Source: Candidatus Nomurabacteria bacterium
Lineage (GTDB): Bacteria; Patescibacteriota; Minisyncoccia; Phycocordibacterales; UBA9973
Direction: 5' to 3'
DNA length: 21,531 bases
NCBI GenBank assembly: GCA_943354205.1
Contig: CALRBJ010000005.1
Span: forward strand, 12,765 to 34,295
Shown: piece by piece, positions 7,972-14,847 of the stretch
Numbering within the stretch: the stretch's first letter is position 1
Layout of the letters: each line of letters begins with the position of its first letter
Position numbers and translations under genes: made by a program
Notes under the pieces: model-generated
Told to the model about the DNA's origin: nothing
What the model saw: the letters and a program-made list of their open reading frames with translations, nothing else
Database searches by the model: none

Positions 7972-10410
7972 ATGGCAAAAGGGGAGGCTAAAAATAATAA
8001 TAGGAAAAGACTGGTCGTGCTCGATTCGCACGCTATTATTCATCGCGCGTACCACGCCTTGCCAGACTTTGCCAATACCAAAGGCGAGCCCACAGGGGCA
8101 CTCTACGGCCTCTCGACCATGCTCATGAAGATCGTGGCTGATTTAAAACCCGACTATATAGTGGCTGCTTACGACTTGCCGGGCAAGACCTTTCGCCACG
8201 AGGCCTATGGCGCTTATAAAGAAGGCCGAGCCAAGGCTGATACCGATCTCGTCGCCCAGCTGAAAAGCTCGCGCAAGATATTTCAGGCATTTGGGGTGCC
8301 GATCTACGACATGGCAGGCTTTGAGGCCGACGATATTATCGGCACTATTTCCGAATATTTTAAAAAAGACAAAAACATACAAGTCATCATAGCCTCTGGC
8401 GATATGGATACTATGCAATTAATCGATGGCGACCGTGTGCAGGTTTTTACCTTAAAAAAAGGTTTGAACGATACTATTTTATACGACGAAAAAGCAGTGA
8501 TCGCGCGATTTGGCTTCAAGCCGACTCTTTTGACCGACTACAAAGGCCTTCGCGGCGACCCTTCCGACAACATCATCGGCATCAAAGGCATAGGAGAAAA
8601 AACCGCGACCACTCTGATCACTAATTTTGGCACGATAGAGGAAATATATAAAAAATTAAAAATTAAAAATTACGAATTACAAATGGAAGAGAAGGGAATA
8701 ACGAAGAGAATAATTCAATTATTGAAAGACAATGAAGAAGAAGCTCTTTTTTCCAAAACTCTGGCCACCATAAGGCGAGATGCGCCGATAGATTTTCATT
8801 TACCCCCGAAAGAATTCAGAGAAGGCATAGAAATAGAAAGAATAGAGAATCTTTTCCGGGAATTGGAATTTAAATCTCTAACTGCGCGCGCTCGAACACT
8901 ATTCAACAAAGAAGAAAGTATTGGCGAGAATAGTGGTGACAAAGAAAAAACAGAAGAAAAAAATAATTTAGAAGTAAACGACCCAGAAGAATTTAAAAAG
9001 CTGGCCATAGCTCTTTGGCTCTTAAATTCAGAAATCACTACTCCCACCTTGGAAGATATAAAAAACTATACTGGTTCGAGCGATATCTCTGTCATGAGAG
9101 AAGGTTTGATGAGCGCGCTTTCAGAAAATAATCTTTTTTATGTGTATGAAAAAATAGAGATTCCCATCATGCCGGTCATCGAAGACATGGAGCGATGTGG
9201 GGTGAAAATAGACGTGGATTATATAGAAAAATTGGGCAAGAAATATCATGCAGAGCTTTCTAAATTGGAAAAAAGTATTTGGGGCACAGCAGGCAGGGAA
9301 TTCAATATAAATTCGCCAAAGCAACTCGGAGAAGTTCTTTTCGATGAGATGAAGATAGACCAAATAGGTGGCACTTCTGCTAGCAAGAGAATGAAGAAGA
9401 CAGCCAGTGGCGCGCGCAGTACGCGCGAAAGCGAGCTTGAAAAGCTACGCAACCTCTCTCCGATAATCGATGAGATATTTAAGTATCGAGAACTGCAAAA
9501 ATTATTGTCTACTTATATAGATGTCATACCTGCGCTGGTCGGACCCGACGGCAGAATCCATGCTAAGTTCAACCAAGCTGGCTCTACCACAGGGCGATTT
9601 TCTTCGAGCGATCCAAATATGCAAAATATTCCGATAAAAACCGAACTTGGCAAGAATATCCGTACTGGTTTTGTGGCAGAAAAAGGGTACAAACTCGTTT
9701 CTTTTGATTATTCACAAATAGAGCTTCGCATTGCAGCCCTCCTCTCTCAAGATCAGTTTATGATAGATACTTTTACTTCCGGTAAAGATATTCACTCTGC
9801 GGTCGCGATGAAGGTATTTAATGTAAAAGAAAGTGAAGTCACTCACGAGATGCGCCGTCAAGCCAAGGTCATAAATTTTGGCATACTATATGGCATGGGG
9901 GTATCTGCTCTCCAGCAAAATCTCGGCAATACTCGCAAAGAAGCGCAGGAATTTTATGACAATTATTTTGCCCAGTTTCCGACGATAGCCAACTATTTGG
10001 AGAGCGTGAAAGACTTTGCTTACAAGCATGGCTATACCGAGACCCTCTTTGGCCGAAGGCGTTATTTCCCAATGCTAAAATCCAAGTTGCCATTTCTTCG
10101 CGCTTCAGCCGAACGCCAGGCCATAAATGCTCCCATCCAAGGCACAGCCACCGCTGATCTGATAAAGCTCACTATGGCGAATGTTTTTCAGAAACTAAAA
10201 CAGGAAAATCTACTAGACTCTGTGCGTTTGGTATTGCAAGTGCACGACGAGCTAGTGTATGAAATAAGAGAGGATAAAACAGATAAAATAATTCCGATAA
10301 TAGAAGAAAAAATGCAAAATGTGATCCCGCCAGAATTTTTAAAAGACAAAAAAGCAGTCCCCATAGAAGTGCATGTGGCGGTGGGCGACAACTGGGGTGA
10401 GCTCAAATAG
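7972..10410 (+). CDS. polA: DNA polymerase I with 5'-nuclease but no proofreading domain
   Basis: 812 residues. The N-terminal 5'-3' nuclease (about 14-300) has the conserved acidic stretches EADDIIG (118-124), SGDMD (142-146) and GDPSDNI (195-201), followed by the helix-hairpin-helix GIKGIGEKTA (203-212). Polymerase motif A is SFDYSQIELR (D579), motif B is RRQAKVINFGILYG (F636) and motif C is QVHDE (D759). The linker between them (about 310-395) is only some 85 residues and lacks the DxE and other exonuclease acids, so the 3'-5' proofreading domain is essentially lost. Codons 229-238 (KKLKIKNYEL region) come from a heptamer array inserted in the nuclease domain. Its job is primer removal, gap filling and repair. 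An in-frame stop just upstream fixes the start. Confidence 0.97.
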   Translation: MAKGEAKNNNRKRLVVLDSHAIIHRAYHALPDFANTKGEPTGALYGLSTMLMKIVADLKPDYIVAAYDLPGKTFRHEAYGAYKEGRAKADTDLVAQLKSSRKIFQAFGVPIYDMAGFEADDIIGTISEYFKKDKNIQVIIASGDMDTMQLIDGDRVQVFTLKKGLNDTILYDEKAVIARFGFKPTLLTDYKGLRGDPSDNIIGIKGIGEKTATTLITNFGTIEEIYKKLKIKNYELQMEEKGITKRIIQLLKDNEEEALFSKTLATIRRDAPIDFHLPPKEFREGIEIERIENLFRELEFKSLTARARTLFNKEESIGENSGDKEKTEEKNNLEVNDPEEFKKLAIALWLLNSEITTPTLEDIKNYTGSSDISVMREGLMSALSENNLFYVYEKIEIPIMPVIEDMERCGVKIDVDYIEKLGKKYHAELSKLEKSIWGTAGREFNINSPKQLGEVLFDEMKIDQIGGTSASKRMKKTASGARSTRESELEKLRNLSPIIDEIFKYRELQKLLSTYIDVIPALVGPDGRIHAKFNQAGSTTGRFSSSDPNMQNIPIKTELGKNIRTGFVAEKGYKLVSFDYSQIELRIAALLSQDQFMIDTFTSGKDIHSAVAMKVFNVKESEVTHEMRRQAKVINFGILYGMGVSALQQNLGNTRKEAQEFYDNYFAQFPTIANYLESVKDFAYKHGYTETLFGRRRYFPMLKSKLPFLRASAERQAINAPIQGTATADLIKLTMANVFQKLKQENLLDSVRLVLQVHDELVYEIREDKTDKIIPIIEEKMQNVIPPEFLKDKKAVPIEVHVAVGDNWGELK
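8655..8682 (+). repeat. Four tandem heptamers inside polA
   Basis: ATTAAAA twice, then ATTACGA and ATTACAA: the same 7-bp unit and the same number of copies as in tsaE. It encodes LKIKNYELQ in a loop of the 5'-nuclease domain. Confidence 0.8.
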
Positions 10411-10434
10411 TGTTGCTAAAAAAAGCATGAGTGT

Positions 10435-10440
10435 TAGAAT
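10435..10440 (+). promoter_or_regulatory. Extended -10 box for the methyltransferase-like gene
   Basis: TGT immediately before TAGAAT forms an extended -10 element. The start site would be near 10447, only 3-4 nt before the ATG at 10451. This argues against the upstream ATG at 10427 as start of this transcript. Confidence 0.4.
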
Positions 10441-10450
10441 TGGCGCATAT

Positions 10451-10978
10451 ATGGATTTGCTAAAAAACCTCGGAGATTTCAATAGAAAGCTCGATGCTGA
10501 AATAAAACAGCACAAGAACGGCGCAGTGCACCAGCTATTGGCGCACTCTTATTTATTCTATTTACTTATGATGGTCGTGGGGCTATTTGTCGATATGGCT
10601 TGGCCAGTAGAAGTGGTACCCAGCGATTTTACTGGTCCGATAGGGTTTGGACTTCTCGTCTTAGGTTCAGCTCTCATATACTGGGCGCAGAAGACATCTG
10701 CCAATTTTGCCAAGAATCGTCGAAGCAAGGGAGCCATATACGCCGAGGATTTCAAGCACGGACCATACATGTGGAGCAGAAATCCGACCCATATAGGACT
10801 CCTTCTCATACTGGTCGGTTTTGGTTTTTCAGAAAATTCTTTGTTTTTGATGCTTACCCCGCTTCTTTCTTTTCTTGTGACCTACTATGTCTTTATAAAA
10901 AGGGAAGAGAGTATTTTAGTCGAGCGATACAAAGACGAATACTTGAAATATAAAAATCAGGTTCGCACATGGTTCTAG
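10451..10978 (+). CDS. Isoprenylcysteine carboxyl methyltransferase / phospholipid methyltransferase-like membrane protein
   Basis: 175 residues from this start (an in-frame ATG at 10427 would add eight). Membrane segments lie at about 33-50, 62-80, 113-128 and 130-148. The C-terminal signature of the ICMT/PEMT-like family is clear: HGPYMWSRNPTHIG (103-116), then REESILVERYKDEYLKYK (151-168) ending in RTWF. These enzymes use S-adenosylmethionine at the membrane surface to methylate small or lipid substrates; in bacteria the substrates are mostly unknown. It begins 40 nt after polA, and the next gene starts 1 nt after its stop, suggesting coupled translation with the HolA-like gene. Confidence 0.78.
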   Translation: MDLLKNLGDFNRKLDAEIKQHKNGAVHQLLAHSYLFYLLMMVVGLFVDMAWPVEVVPSDFTGPIGFGLLVLGSALIYWAQKTSANFAKNRRSKGAIYAEDFKHGPYMWSRNPTHIGLLLILVGFGFSENSLFLMLTPLLSFLVTYYVFIKREESILVERYKDEYLKYKNQVRTWF

Positions 10979-10979
10979 T

Positions 10980-11627
10980 ATGATCTATCTATTCCTCGGC
11001 AATGATACAGAAAAAAGGAATAAAGAGTGCAGTTCGCTTTTGCAAAAAATAAAACCAGGCTCTCAAAAAGAGCACTTTCTAACCCCGCTTCAAAGTCTAC
11101 AAAATATAAACGAAATGATTTTGGCCAATTCTCTATTTGAGCCGGCGCAGATTTATGTTTTAGACTCTGCTTTGGCAGACGAAGGGGTAGAATTTTATTC
11201 TACAGTTTTGGACAACATAAAAAACATGGCGAGCTCTGCCAATGTTTTTATTTTTGTGGAAGAACATTTGAATAAGCCGATACTAGCAAAGATAGAAAAA
11301 GTGGCAGAGAAAGTTTTTTCTTTTGAAAAAATAAAAAAAATAAAAGAGAGATTCAACACTTTTGCCTTGGCCGATGCTCTCGGCGCGCGAGACAGGAAAA
11401 ACCTCTGGGTGCTTTATCAAAAGGCTCTGGAACACGAAGCTCCGGAAGCCATATCGGGAGTACTCTTTTGGAAATTGAAAGACATGGCGAGCAAGGGCAA
11501 TGCGAAATATAAAAAAGAAGAGCTAAATAATTTAGCAGTAGAGCTCGGGGCACTGCTGCCAGAAGCGCGAAGGAAAAATCTTGATTCAGAAGTAGCGCTG
11601 GAAAAGTTTATTTTGAAATATGTGTAA
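10980..11627 (+). CDS. holA: HolA-like DNA polymerase III delta subunit (short form)
   Basis: 215 residues, well below the 330-340 of typical delta. It starts with the family-like IYLFLGND, then a stretch resembling delta domain I-II (SLFEPAQIYVLDSAL, NVFIFVEEHLNK, KVFSFEKIKK), and ends in the helical collar-like region FNTFALADALGARDRKNLWVLY..ISGVLFWKLKDM. There is no P-loop, as expected for delta. It probably acts in the clamp loader, opening the beta ring. The N-terminal nucleotide-binding-like domain seems shortened. The gene is packed 1 nt behind the methyltransferase-like gene and followed by a strong terminator. I am fairly sure of the family, less of full function. Confidence 0.72.
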   Translation: MIYLFLGNDTEKRNKECSSLLQKIKPGSQKEHFLTPLQSLQNINEMILANSLFEPAQIYVLDSALADEGVEFYSTVLDNIKNMASSANVFIFVEEHLNKPILAKIEKVAEKVFSFEKIKKIKERFNTFALADALGARDRKNLWVLYQKALEHEAPEAISGVLFWKLKDMASKGNAKYKKEELNNLAVELGALLPEARRKNLDSEVALEKFILKYV

Positions 11628-11639
11628 CCACAAAAAAAC

Positions 11640-11669
11640 AAAGCTCTTCTGCGGAGAAGAGCTTTTTAT
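11640..11669. terminator. Bidirectional rho-independent terminator
   Basis: An 11-bp perfect stem, AAAGCTCTTCT with AGAAGAGCTTT and loop GCGG. T5 follows on the plus strand, ending the holA transcript; a T7 tract lies on the minus strand after the stem, so it can also stop the dsb operon from the right. Confidence 0.9.
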
Positions 11670-11879
11670 TAGGAGTGGGTTTTATAGACCCAGTTTATTC
11701 AATTGTTGGAACAAAATGTTTATCTCAAAGACAAACCTTTATTTATGCCTAACTGGCAAGCTTGGTTTGTTAAGAAAAACTCTATTGGCCTGACTGTATT
11801 ATACAGCTGATTTTGTGGGCGCGCCACTTGAAAAAGAATAAATTGTGGATAAAGGCAGAAAACCCTTGCAGTATAAAGG
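11669..11879. other. Intergenic region with a 13-bp palindrome containing a minus-strand TATAAT
   Basis: No gene is evident between the terminator and the dsbB stop. The perfect palindrome CTGTATTATACAG (11794-11806) contains TATAAT on the minus strand, and the bidirectional terminator lies about 130 nt further on that strand. This could mark a small RNA or simply the 3' UTR of the dsb operon. A small GGGT/ACCC hairpin lies near 11678. Evidence is too thin to call a gene. Confidence 0.3.
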
Positions 11880-12407
11880 TTATTTTTGCACAAATTTTGT
11901 AGACAGAATCGCGACAAACAATAAAACAAAAGCTGAAAGACCCATGAATGGAATAGTGACAAATCCGAATTCGAATACATTTCTGGAGAGACAAGACACC
12001 GCAGCGGCGCTACAAGGCAGGGGAGAATAGCCAACCATCTCGGTGACATAGTGGAATCCAGAAATTATTATGCCGATGCCAGAGAGGACCAGGCTGTAGT
12101 CTAAAACAGAGCGATCTTTTTTATAAAGAGCGACAGCAAAGAGAACGACTTGCGGATAAATCAGAATTCTGGCCCACCAGCAAAGCACGCATGGAGGATA
12201 CCCGATGATATTGGAATAGATGAGACTGCCGACGAGGCAGACTAGGGAGATTTTCAGCCCGACAAGCAATATATTTTTATGAATTAAATTTAGAAGATGG
12301 GATTTTTTACCGGAGAGCATCGAAAGAATTATAAATAGGGCGGATAGCGCCATAAATATAGCGCCCAAAGACGAGAGGATGTTGAAATTTTCGGTGAAAG
12401 ACTGCAT
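11880..12407 (-). CDS. DsbB/BdbC-type disulfide bond oxidoreductase
   Basis: 175 residues with about five membrane segments (near 10-31, 45-66, 78-95, 104-121 and 147-170). The DsbB signature PPCVLCWWARILIYPQ (71-86) holds the first redox pair C73/C76, and the second pair C132/C139 precedes FGFVTIPFMGLSAF (147-160), typical of the Gram-positive BdbC branch. It passes electrons from a thiol oxidase partner to quinone. It starts 4 nt after the stop of the thioredoxin-like gene, so the two form an operon and very likely a redox pair. An extra N-terminal helix compared with four-helix BdbC is visible. Confidence is high. Confidence 0.88.
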   Translation of the reverse strand: MQSFTENFNILSSLGAIFMALSALFIILSMLSGKKSHLLNLIHKNILLVGLKISLVCLVGSLIYSNIIGYPPCVLCWWARILIYPQVVLFAVALYKKDRSVLDYSLVLSGIGIIISGFHYVTEMVGYSPLPCSAAAVSCLSRNVFEFGFVTIPFMGLSAFVLLFVAILSTKFVQK

Positions 12408-12411
12408 TTAT

Positions 12412-12792
12412 TTATTTTGATAAATCGAATCCGATTTTCTTTGCCAGGTCTGCTGGGCGGATCTCGCCGCTTTGAGTCGTGCCGTCAGCAAATATCCATG
12501 TCGGGTAGCCTTTTATGCCGGCATCTGCACAGATTTTTATTTGGGTGTGGTCGGGATTGGAGCACTCCACATATGGCAAGAGCTTGGCTGATTTACCAAA
12601 CCAAGTTTTTTGTTGTTGGCAGTGTGGGCACCAAAAAGCCCCGTAGAATTTCGCGCCCGACTGCGTGAGCGCGGTGGCCAGCGCATCGTAGCGCCCCGGA
12701 GCATTTGCGGACTTTTTTACCGCCCAAATGCCGAGAAAAATAACCCCTGCTAATATCACCAAACCAACCATGACTTTTGTTTTTGAATTCAT
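12412..12792 (-). CDS. Membrane-anchored thioredoxin-fold thiol oxidoreductase (DsbA-like partner)
   Basis: 126 residues. A single N-terminal membrane helix (about 7-24) anchors a small thioredoxin domain outside the cytoplasmic membrane. The active site is CPHC (55-58, in YGAFWCPHCQQQK), the usual cis-proline is in GYPTW (P97), and a further cysteine pair C77/C88 is present. The sequence resembles the thioredoxin domain often fused to or paired with VKOR/DsbB proteins. It probably oxidises exported proteins and is re-oxidised by the DsbB/BdbC protein encoded 4 nt downstream. The Cys-containing exported proteins in this window are possible clients. The ATG at 12792 sits 6 nt after a TATAAT. 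Confidence 0.88.
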   Translation of the reverse strand: MNSKTKVMVGLVILAGVIFLGIWAVKKSANAPGRYDALATALTQSGAKFYGAFWCPHCQQQKTWFGKSAKLLPYVECSNPDHTQIKICADAGIKGYPTWIFADGTTQSGEIRPADLAKKIGFDLSK

Positions 12793-12798
12793 AATATG

Positions 12799-12804
12799 AT
12801 TATA
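12799..12804 (-). promoter_or_regulatory. -10 box of the dsb operon, 6 nt before the ATG
   Basis: TATAAT on the minus strand, then CATATT, then ATG: the geometry predicts a leaderless transcript for the thioredoxin-like gene and dsbB. Confidence 0.6.
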
Positions 12805-12870
12805 TATCGTATTGATTTTAAGAGCAAAATGTGATAATTTAAATTCCTAGCGTATCTGCAATAAATACAC

Positions 12871-12943
12871 GCGTCCATAGCTCAGTTGGTAGAGCAGATC
12901 CCTTTTAAGGATAAGGTCGTAGGTTCGATCCCTACTGGACGCA
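12871..12943 (+). tRNA. tRNA-Lys (anticodon UUU)
   Basis: A 73-nt cloverleaf: acceptor GCGTCCA/TGGACGC, D-stem GCTC/GAGC with AGTTGGTA loop, anticodon loop CTTTTAA giving UUU, variable loop AGGTC, T-arm GTAGG/CCTAC with TTCGATC, discriminator A. The first pair of the anticodon stem (27-43) is a G-A mismatch. CCA is not encoded. A possible promoter is TTGATT (12812-12817), 17 bp, TAATTT (12835-12840). The methyltransferase ATG begins only 3 nt after the discriminator base. Confidence 0.96.
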
Positions 12944-12946
12944 CAA

Positions 12947-13417
12947 ATGTTTTTAATTCTCCACAATATACGCTCGGTGCATAATGTCGGTTCGATTTTT
13001 CGGACAGCTGATGCGGCAGGGGTGGAAAAAATATACTTAGCTGGGGTCACACCCACTCCACTCGACCGCTTTGGGCGAAAAAGGAAAGATCTCGCCAAAG
13101 TCGCTCTCGGTGCAGAAGAATTTTTGTCATGGGAATATAAAAAAAGTTTGTCCGCGCTTATTTCAGCTTTGAAAAAAGACGGATACGAAATCGTAGCGCT
13201 CGAACAGTCAACAAGGGCGATCGATTATCGAAAATTTAAAATAAAAAATTCTGCAAAAAATAAAATCGCCCTCATCTTGGGCGAAGAAACAAAAGGAATT
13301 CCGAAAAATATTCTAGACAAATGCGACACCGTCATAGAAATCCCAATGAGGGGACGCAAAGAATCACTCAATGTTTCTGTCGCTACAGGGATAGCGTTGT
13401 TTAGAATTATTCGGTAG
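12947..13417 (+). CDS. SpoU/TrmH-family RNA 2'-O-ribose methyltransferase
   Basis: 156 residues, the size of a minimal SPOUT catalytic domain without the extra N-terminal substrate-binding domain of RlmB. The three knot motifs are present: NIRSVHNVGSIFRTADAAG (7-25), ALILGEETKGIP (108-119) and EIPMRGRKESLNVSVATG (131-148). It methylates ribose 2'-OH in tRNA or rRNA using S-adenosylmethionine, usually as a dimer; the target base cannot be told from sequence alone. The ATG lies 3 nt behind the tRNA-Lys 3' end, so the mRNA is probably released by tRNA 3' processing and would be nearly leaderless. A large palindrome overlaps its stop. Confidence 0.9.
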   Translation: MFLILHNIRSVHNVGSIFRTADAAGVEKIYLAGVTPTPLDRFGRKRKDLAKVALGAEEFLSWEYKKSLSALISALKKDGYEIVALEQSTRAIDYRKFKIKNSAKNKIALILGEETKGIPKNILDKCDTVIEIPMRGRKESLNVSVATGIALFRIIR

Positions 13418-13508
13418 CTTCGCGCCAGAGAAAATTTTTGTCCCTGCGCCCTCCCTCGAGTACTCGGGTGGGAACCTCGGGCGCAAAAATTTTCTCTGGC
13501 GCTTCGCT
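13416..13508. repeat. Large palindromic element after the SpoU gene
   Basis: A perfect 19-bp stem pairs 13422-13440 with 13484-13502. Outside it an AGC/GCT pair (13416-13418, 13506-13508) extends the stem across symmetric TTC/TTC mismatches. Inside, GCGCCC can pair with GGGCGC, and the 10-bp self-complementary CGAGTACTCG sits near the tip. No T tract follows, so it is not a standard terminator. Confidence 0.8.
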
Positions 13509-13520
13509 AATCTGCATTTC

Positions 13521-13557
13521 CCCCTCTACTTTTGAAGGAGAGGGGTAGGGGTGAGGT
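13521..13557. repeat. Second copy of the pyrimidine/purine hairpin family
   Basis: CCCCTCT (13521-13527) pairs with AGAGGGG (13539-13545) around CTT/AAG, followed by TAGGGGTGAGG. Read on the minus strand it begins CACCCCTACCCC, closely like the CACCCCTCCC arm at 6104-6178. It probably belongs to the same dispersed family and may terminate the small membrane-protein gene on the minus strand or lie just beyond it. Confidence 0.55.
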
Positions 13558-13558
13558 C

Positions 13559-13762
13559 TTAATTGCTCGGCCCATAGGTATCTCCCGGTTCGCCGACATT
13601 TGTGGATGGTTCTATAAATGGATCATTTCTGTGCTTAGCTTCGTACTTGGCTGGCCCTCCGGTAAAAAACCAGGCGAGCCAAAGAGCCGCGATCAGGCCG
13701 AGGAACCAAAGAAATTCTTGCATTGCGTCTTTTGGTGTAAACATTTGATTTAACGAAATCAT
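13559..13762 (-). CDS. Small single-pass membrane protein, unknown function
   Basis: 67 residues from the ATG at 13762 (an internal ATG at 13744 is possible). One strong membrane helix, FLWFLGLIAALWLAWFF, starts about residue 16. It is followed by FTGGPAKYEAKHRNDPFIEPS and a Gly/Pro-rich end containing GDTYGPSN. The layout of a short helix followed by a Pro-rich, probably extracytoplasmic tail is one I associate with CPR genomes, but I know no function. It starts 29 nt after the fpg stop, so it may be translated from the same mRNA. An upstream in-frame extension overlaps fpg and is not family-like. Confidence 0.55.
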   Translation of the reverse strand: MISLNQMFTPKDAMQEFLWFLGLIAALWLAWFFTGGPAKYEAKHRNDPFIEPSTNVGEPGDTYGPSN

Positions 13763-13791
13763 GTCGCGCAACCGTCCACTAAAGCGCGACG

Positions 13792-14751
13792 CTATTTTTG
13801 GTGTCGAGGGCAATAATGAGCGCTCCTTGCTCCGACTATAGACCTCATTATAACACCACGACAACCTTTTTTCTTGCACTGCGTTCCTTTCATTCGATAC
13901 ACATTGTGCACATGCTGGAATTTTCCCCTCTCGCCCAATATATTTCTATAATCACTAGTAGAGTCTCCACCGAAATCTATACCTTTTTTCAAAACTTCTT
14001 GCACGATTTTGTACAGTAGGGCCATTTCTTTTTTAGAAATATCAGACACTTTTCTTTTTGGGCTGATGCATGCTTTGAAAAGAGCTTCGTCGGAATAAAT
14101 ATTGCCGATCCCGGCAATGACTGTTTGGTCTAGCAGTACTGCCTTTACCACCCCATTTGGTTTTTTAGAAACAACCTCGATAAATTTCTCTAGAGTGAAT
14201 TTTTTATCGAGCGGCTCCGGACCCAAATCGCGCAAGTGTTTGGAGTTGAAAATTTCCGCTGTCTTGAATACACGCATGGTGCCAAATTTGCGCGTGTCGG
14301 CATATACCAGATGCTTTCCGCCATTTAGGGTAAATACCACATGGATGAATCTATTGTATGGATCATTGAGCGGACCCGTTTTCTTCTTCGGCACCCAAAT
14401 CGTGCCTGTATTTTTTGAATTTGCACGGTCATTTTTAAATTTTTCCATATTTCCATTTTGCTTTTCGGCATACTGGCCGAAAAGCAGATGCCCAGTCATT
14501 TTCATGTGAATCAATATTGTATTGCCATTGTCTAAATGAACCAAAATATTTTTGGCGCGCCGTTCGGCATTTTTTATTTGTGCACCCACGACAGATCGTT
14601 TGAATTTCTTAAAATACTCCGGATTTTTTACTGTATCAGAAAATCTTTTGTCTTTGGAATACAAATCCGTCCACACATCTAAAATCTTCCGCCCTTTTGC
14701 GTAGCGGTTTATTCCATTTACAGTGGTGGTGACTTCTGGCAATTCGGGCAT
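13792..14751 (-). CDS. mutM: Formamidopyrimidine-DNA glycosylase (Fpg/MutM)
   Basis: Excises oxidised purines such as 8-oxoguanine and nicks the abasic site. The true start must be 14751, giving MPELPEV: Pro at codon 2 becomes the N-terminal catalytic nucleophile after Met removal. The following Glu (codon 3), K67 in RRAKNIL and the H2TH segment GIGNIYSDEAL (214-224) are conserved. The C-terminal zinc finger is atypical: C292, C297, C314 and H317 (QCKKKGC...YCPRHQ), so the last ligand is His and the first spacing is four residues. Residues 93-132 are an insertion compared with classical Fpg and include a Lys/Asn-rich piece (EKFKNDRANSKNTG). 319 residues, about 45 longer than E. coli MutM. Start preceded by TATATT at 6 nt. 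Confidence 0.95.
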   Translation of the reverse strand: MPELPEVTTTVNGINRYAKGRKILDVWTDLYSKDKRFSDTVKNPEYFKKFKRSVVGAQIKNAERRAKNILVHLDNGNTILIHMKMTGHLLFGQYAEKQNGNMEKFKNDRANSKNTGTIWVPKKKTGPLNDPYNRFIHVVFTLNGGKHLVYADTRKFGTMRVFKTAEIFNSKHLRDLGPEPLDKKFTLEKFIEVVSKKPNGVVKAVLLDQTVIAGIGNIYSDEALFKACISPKRKVSDISKKEMALLYKIVQEVLKKGIDFGGDSTSDYRNILGERGKFQHVHNVYRMKGTQCKKKGCRGVIMRSIVGARSAHYCPRHQK

Positions 14752-14757
14752 GTTCAA

Positions 14758-14763
14758 AATATA
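14758..14763 (-). promoter_or_regulatory. -10 box of fpg, 6 nt before the ATG
   Basis: TATATT on the minus strand, then TTGAAC, then ATGCCC. The start codon is fixed independently by the catalytic proline, so this is one of the firmest examples of the 6-nt geometry. Confidence 0.55.
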
Positions 14764-14774
14764 GCATAGGTTCT

Positions 14775-14802
14775 TTGATTGTTTATTTTCCCCAAATATG
14801 CT
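14775..14802 (+). promoter_or_regulatory. Promoter of the seven-helix membrane protein
   Basis: TTGATT (14775-14780), 16 bp, TATGCT (14797-14802). A start near 14809 gives an A-rich leader of about 39 nt without a Shine-Dalgarno sequence. Confidence 0.5.
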
Positions 14803-14847
14803 TTTATATCAAGCAGAAAATCAAAAACAAAAACCTAAAAAATCATT

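Noticed and set aside
11794..11806. CTGTATTATACAG considered as a LexA box
   Set aside because: The enterobacterial LexA site needs CTGT-N8-ACAG; here the spacing is 5. No SOS gene follows. It is kept only as a palindrome with an embedded TATAAT.
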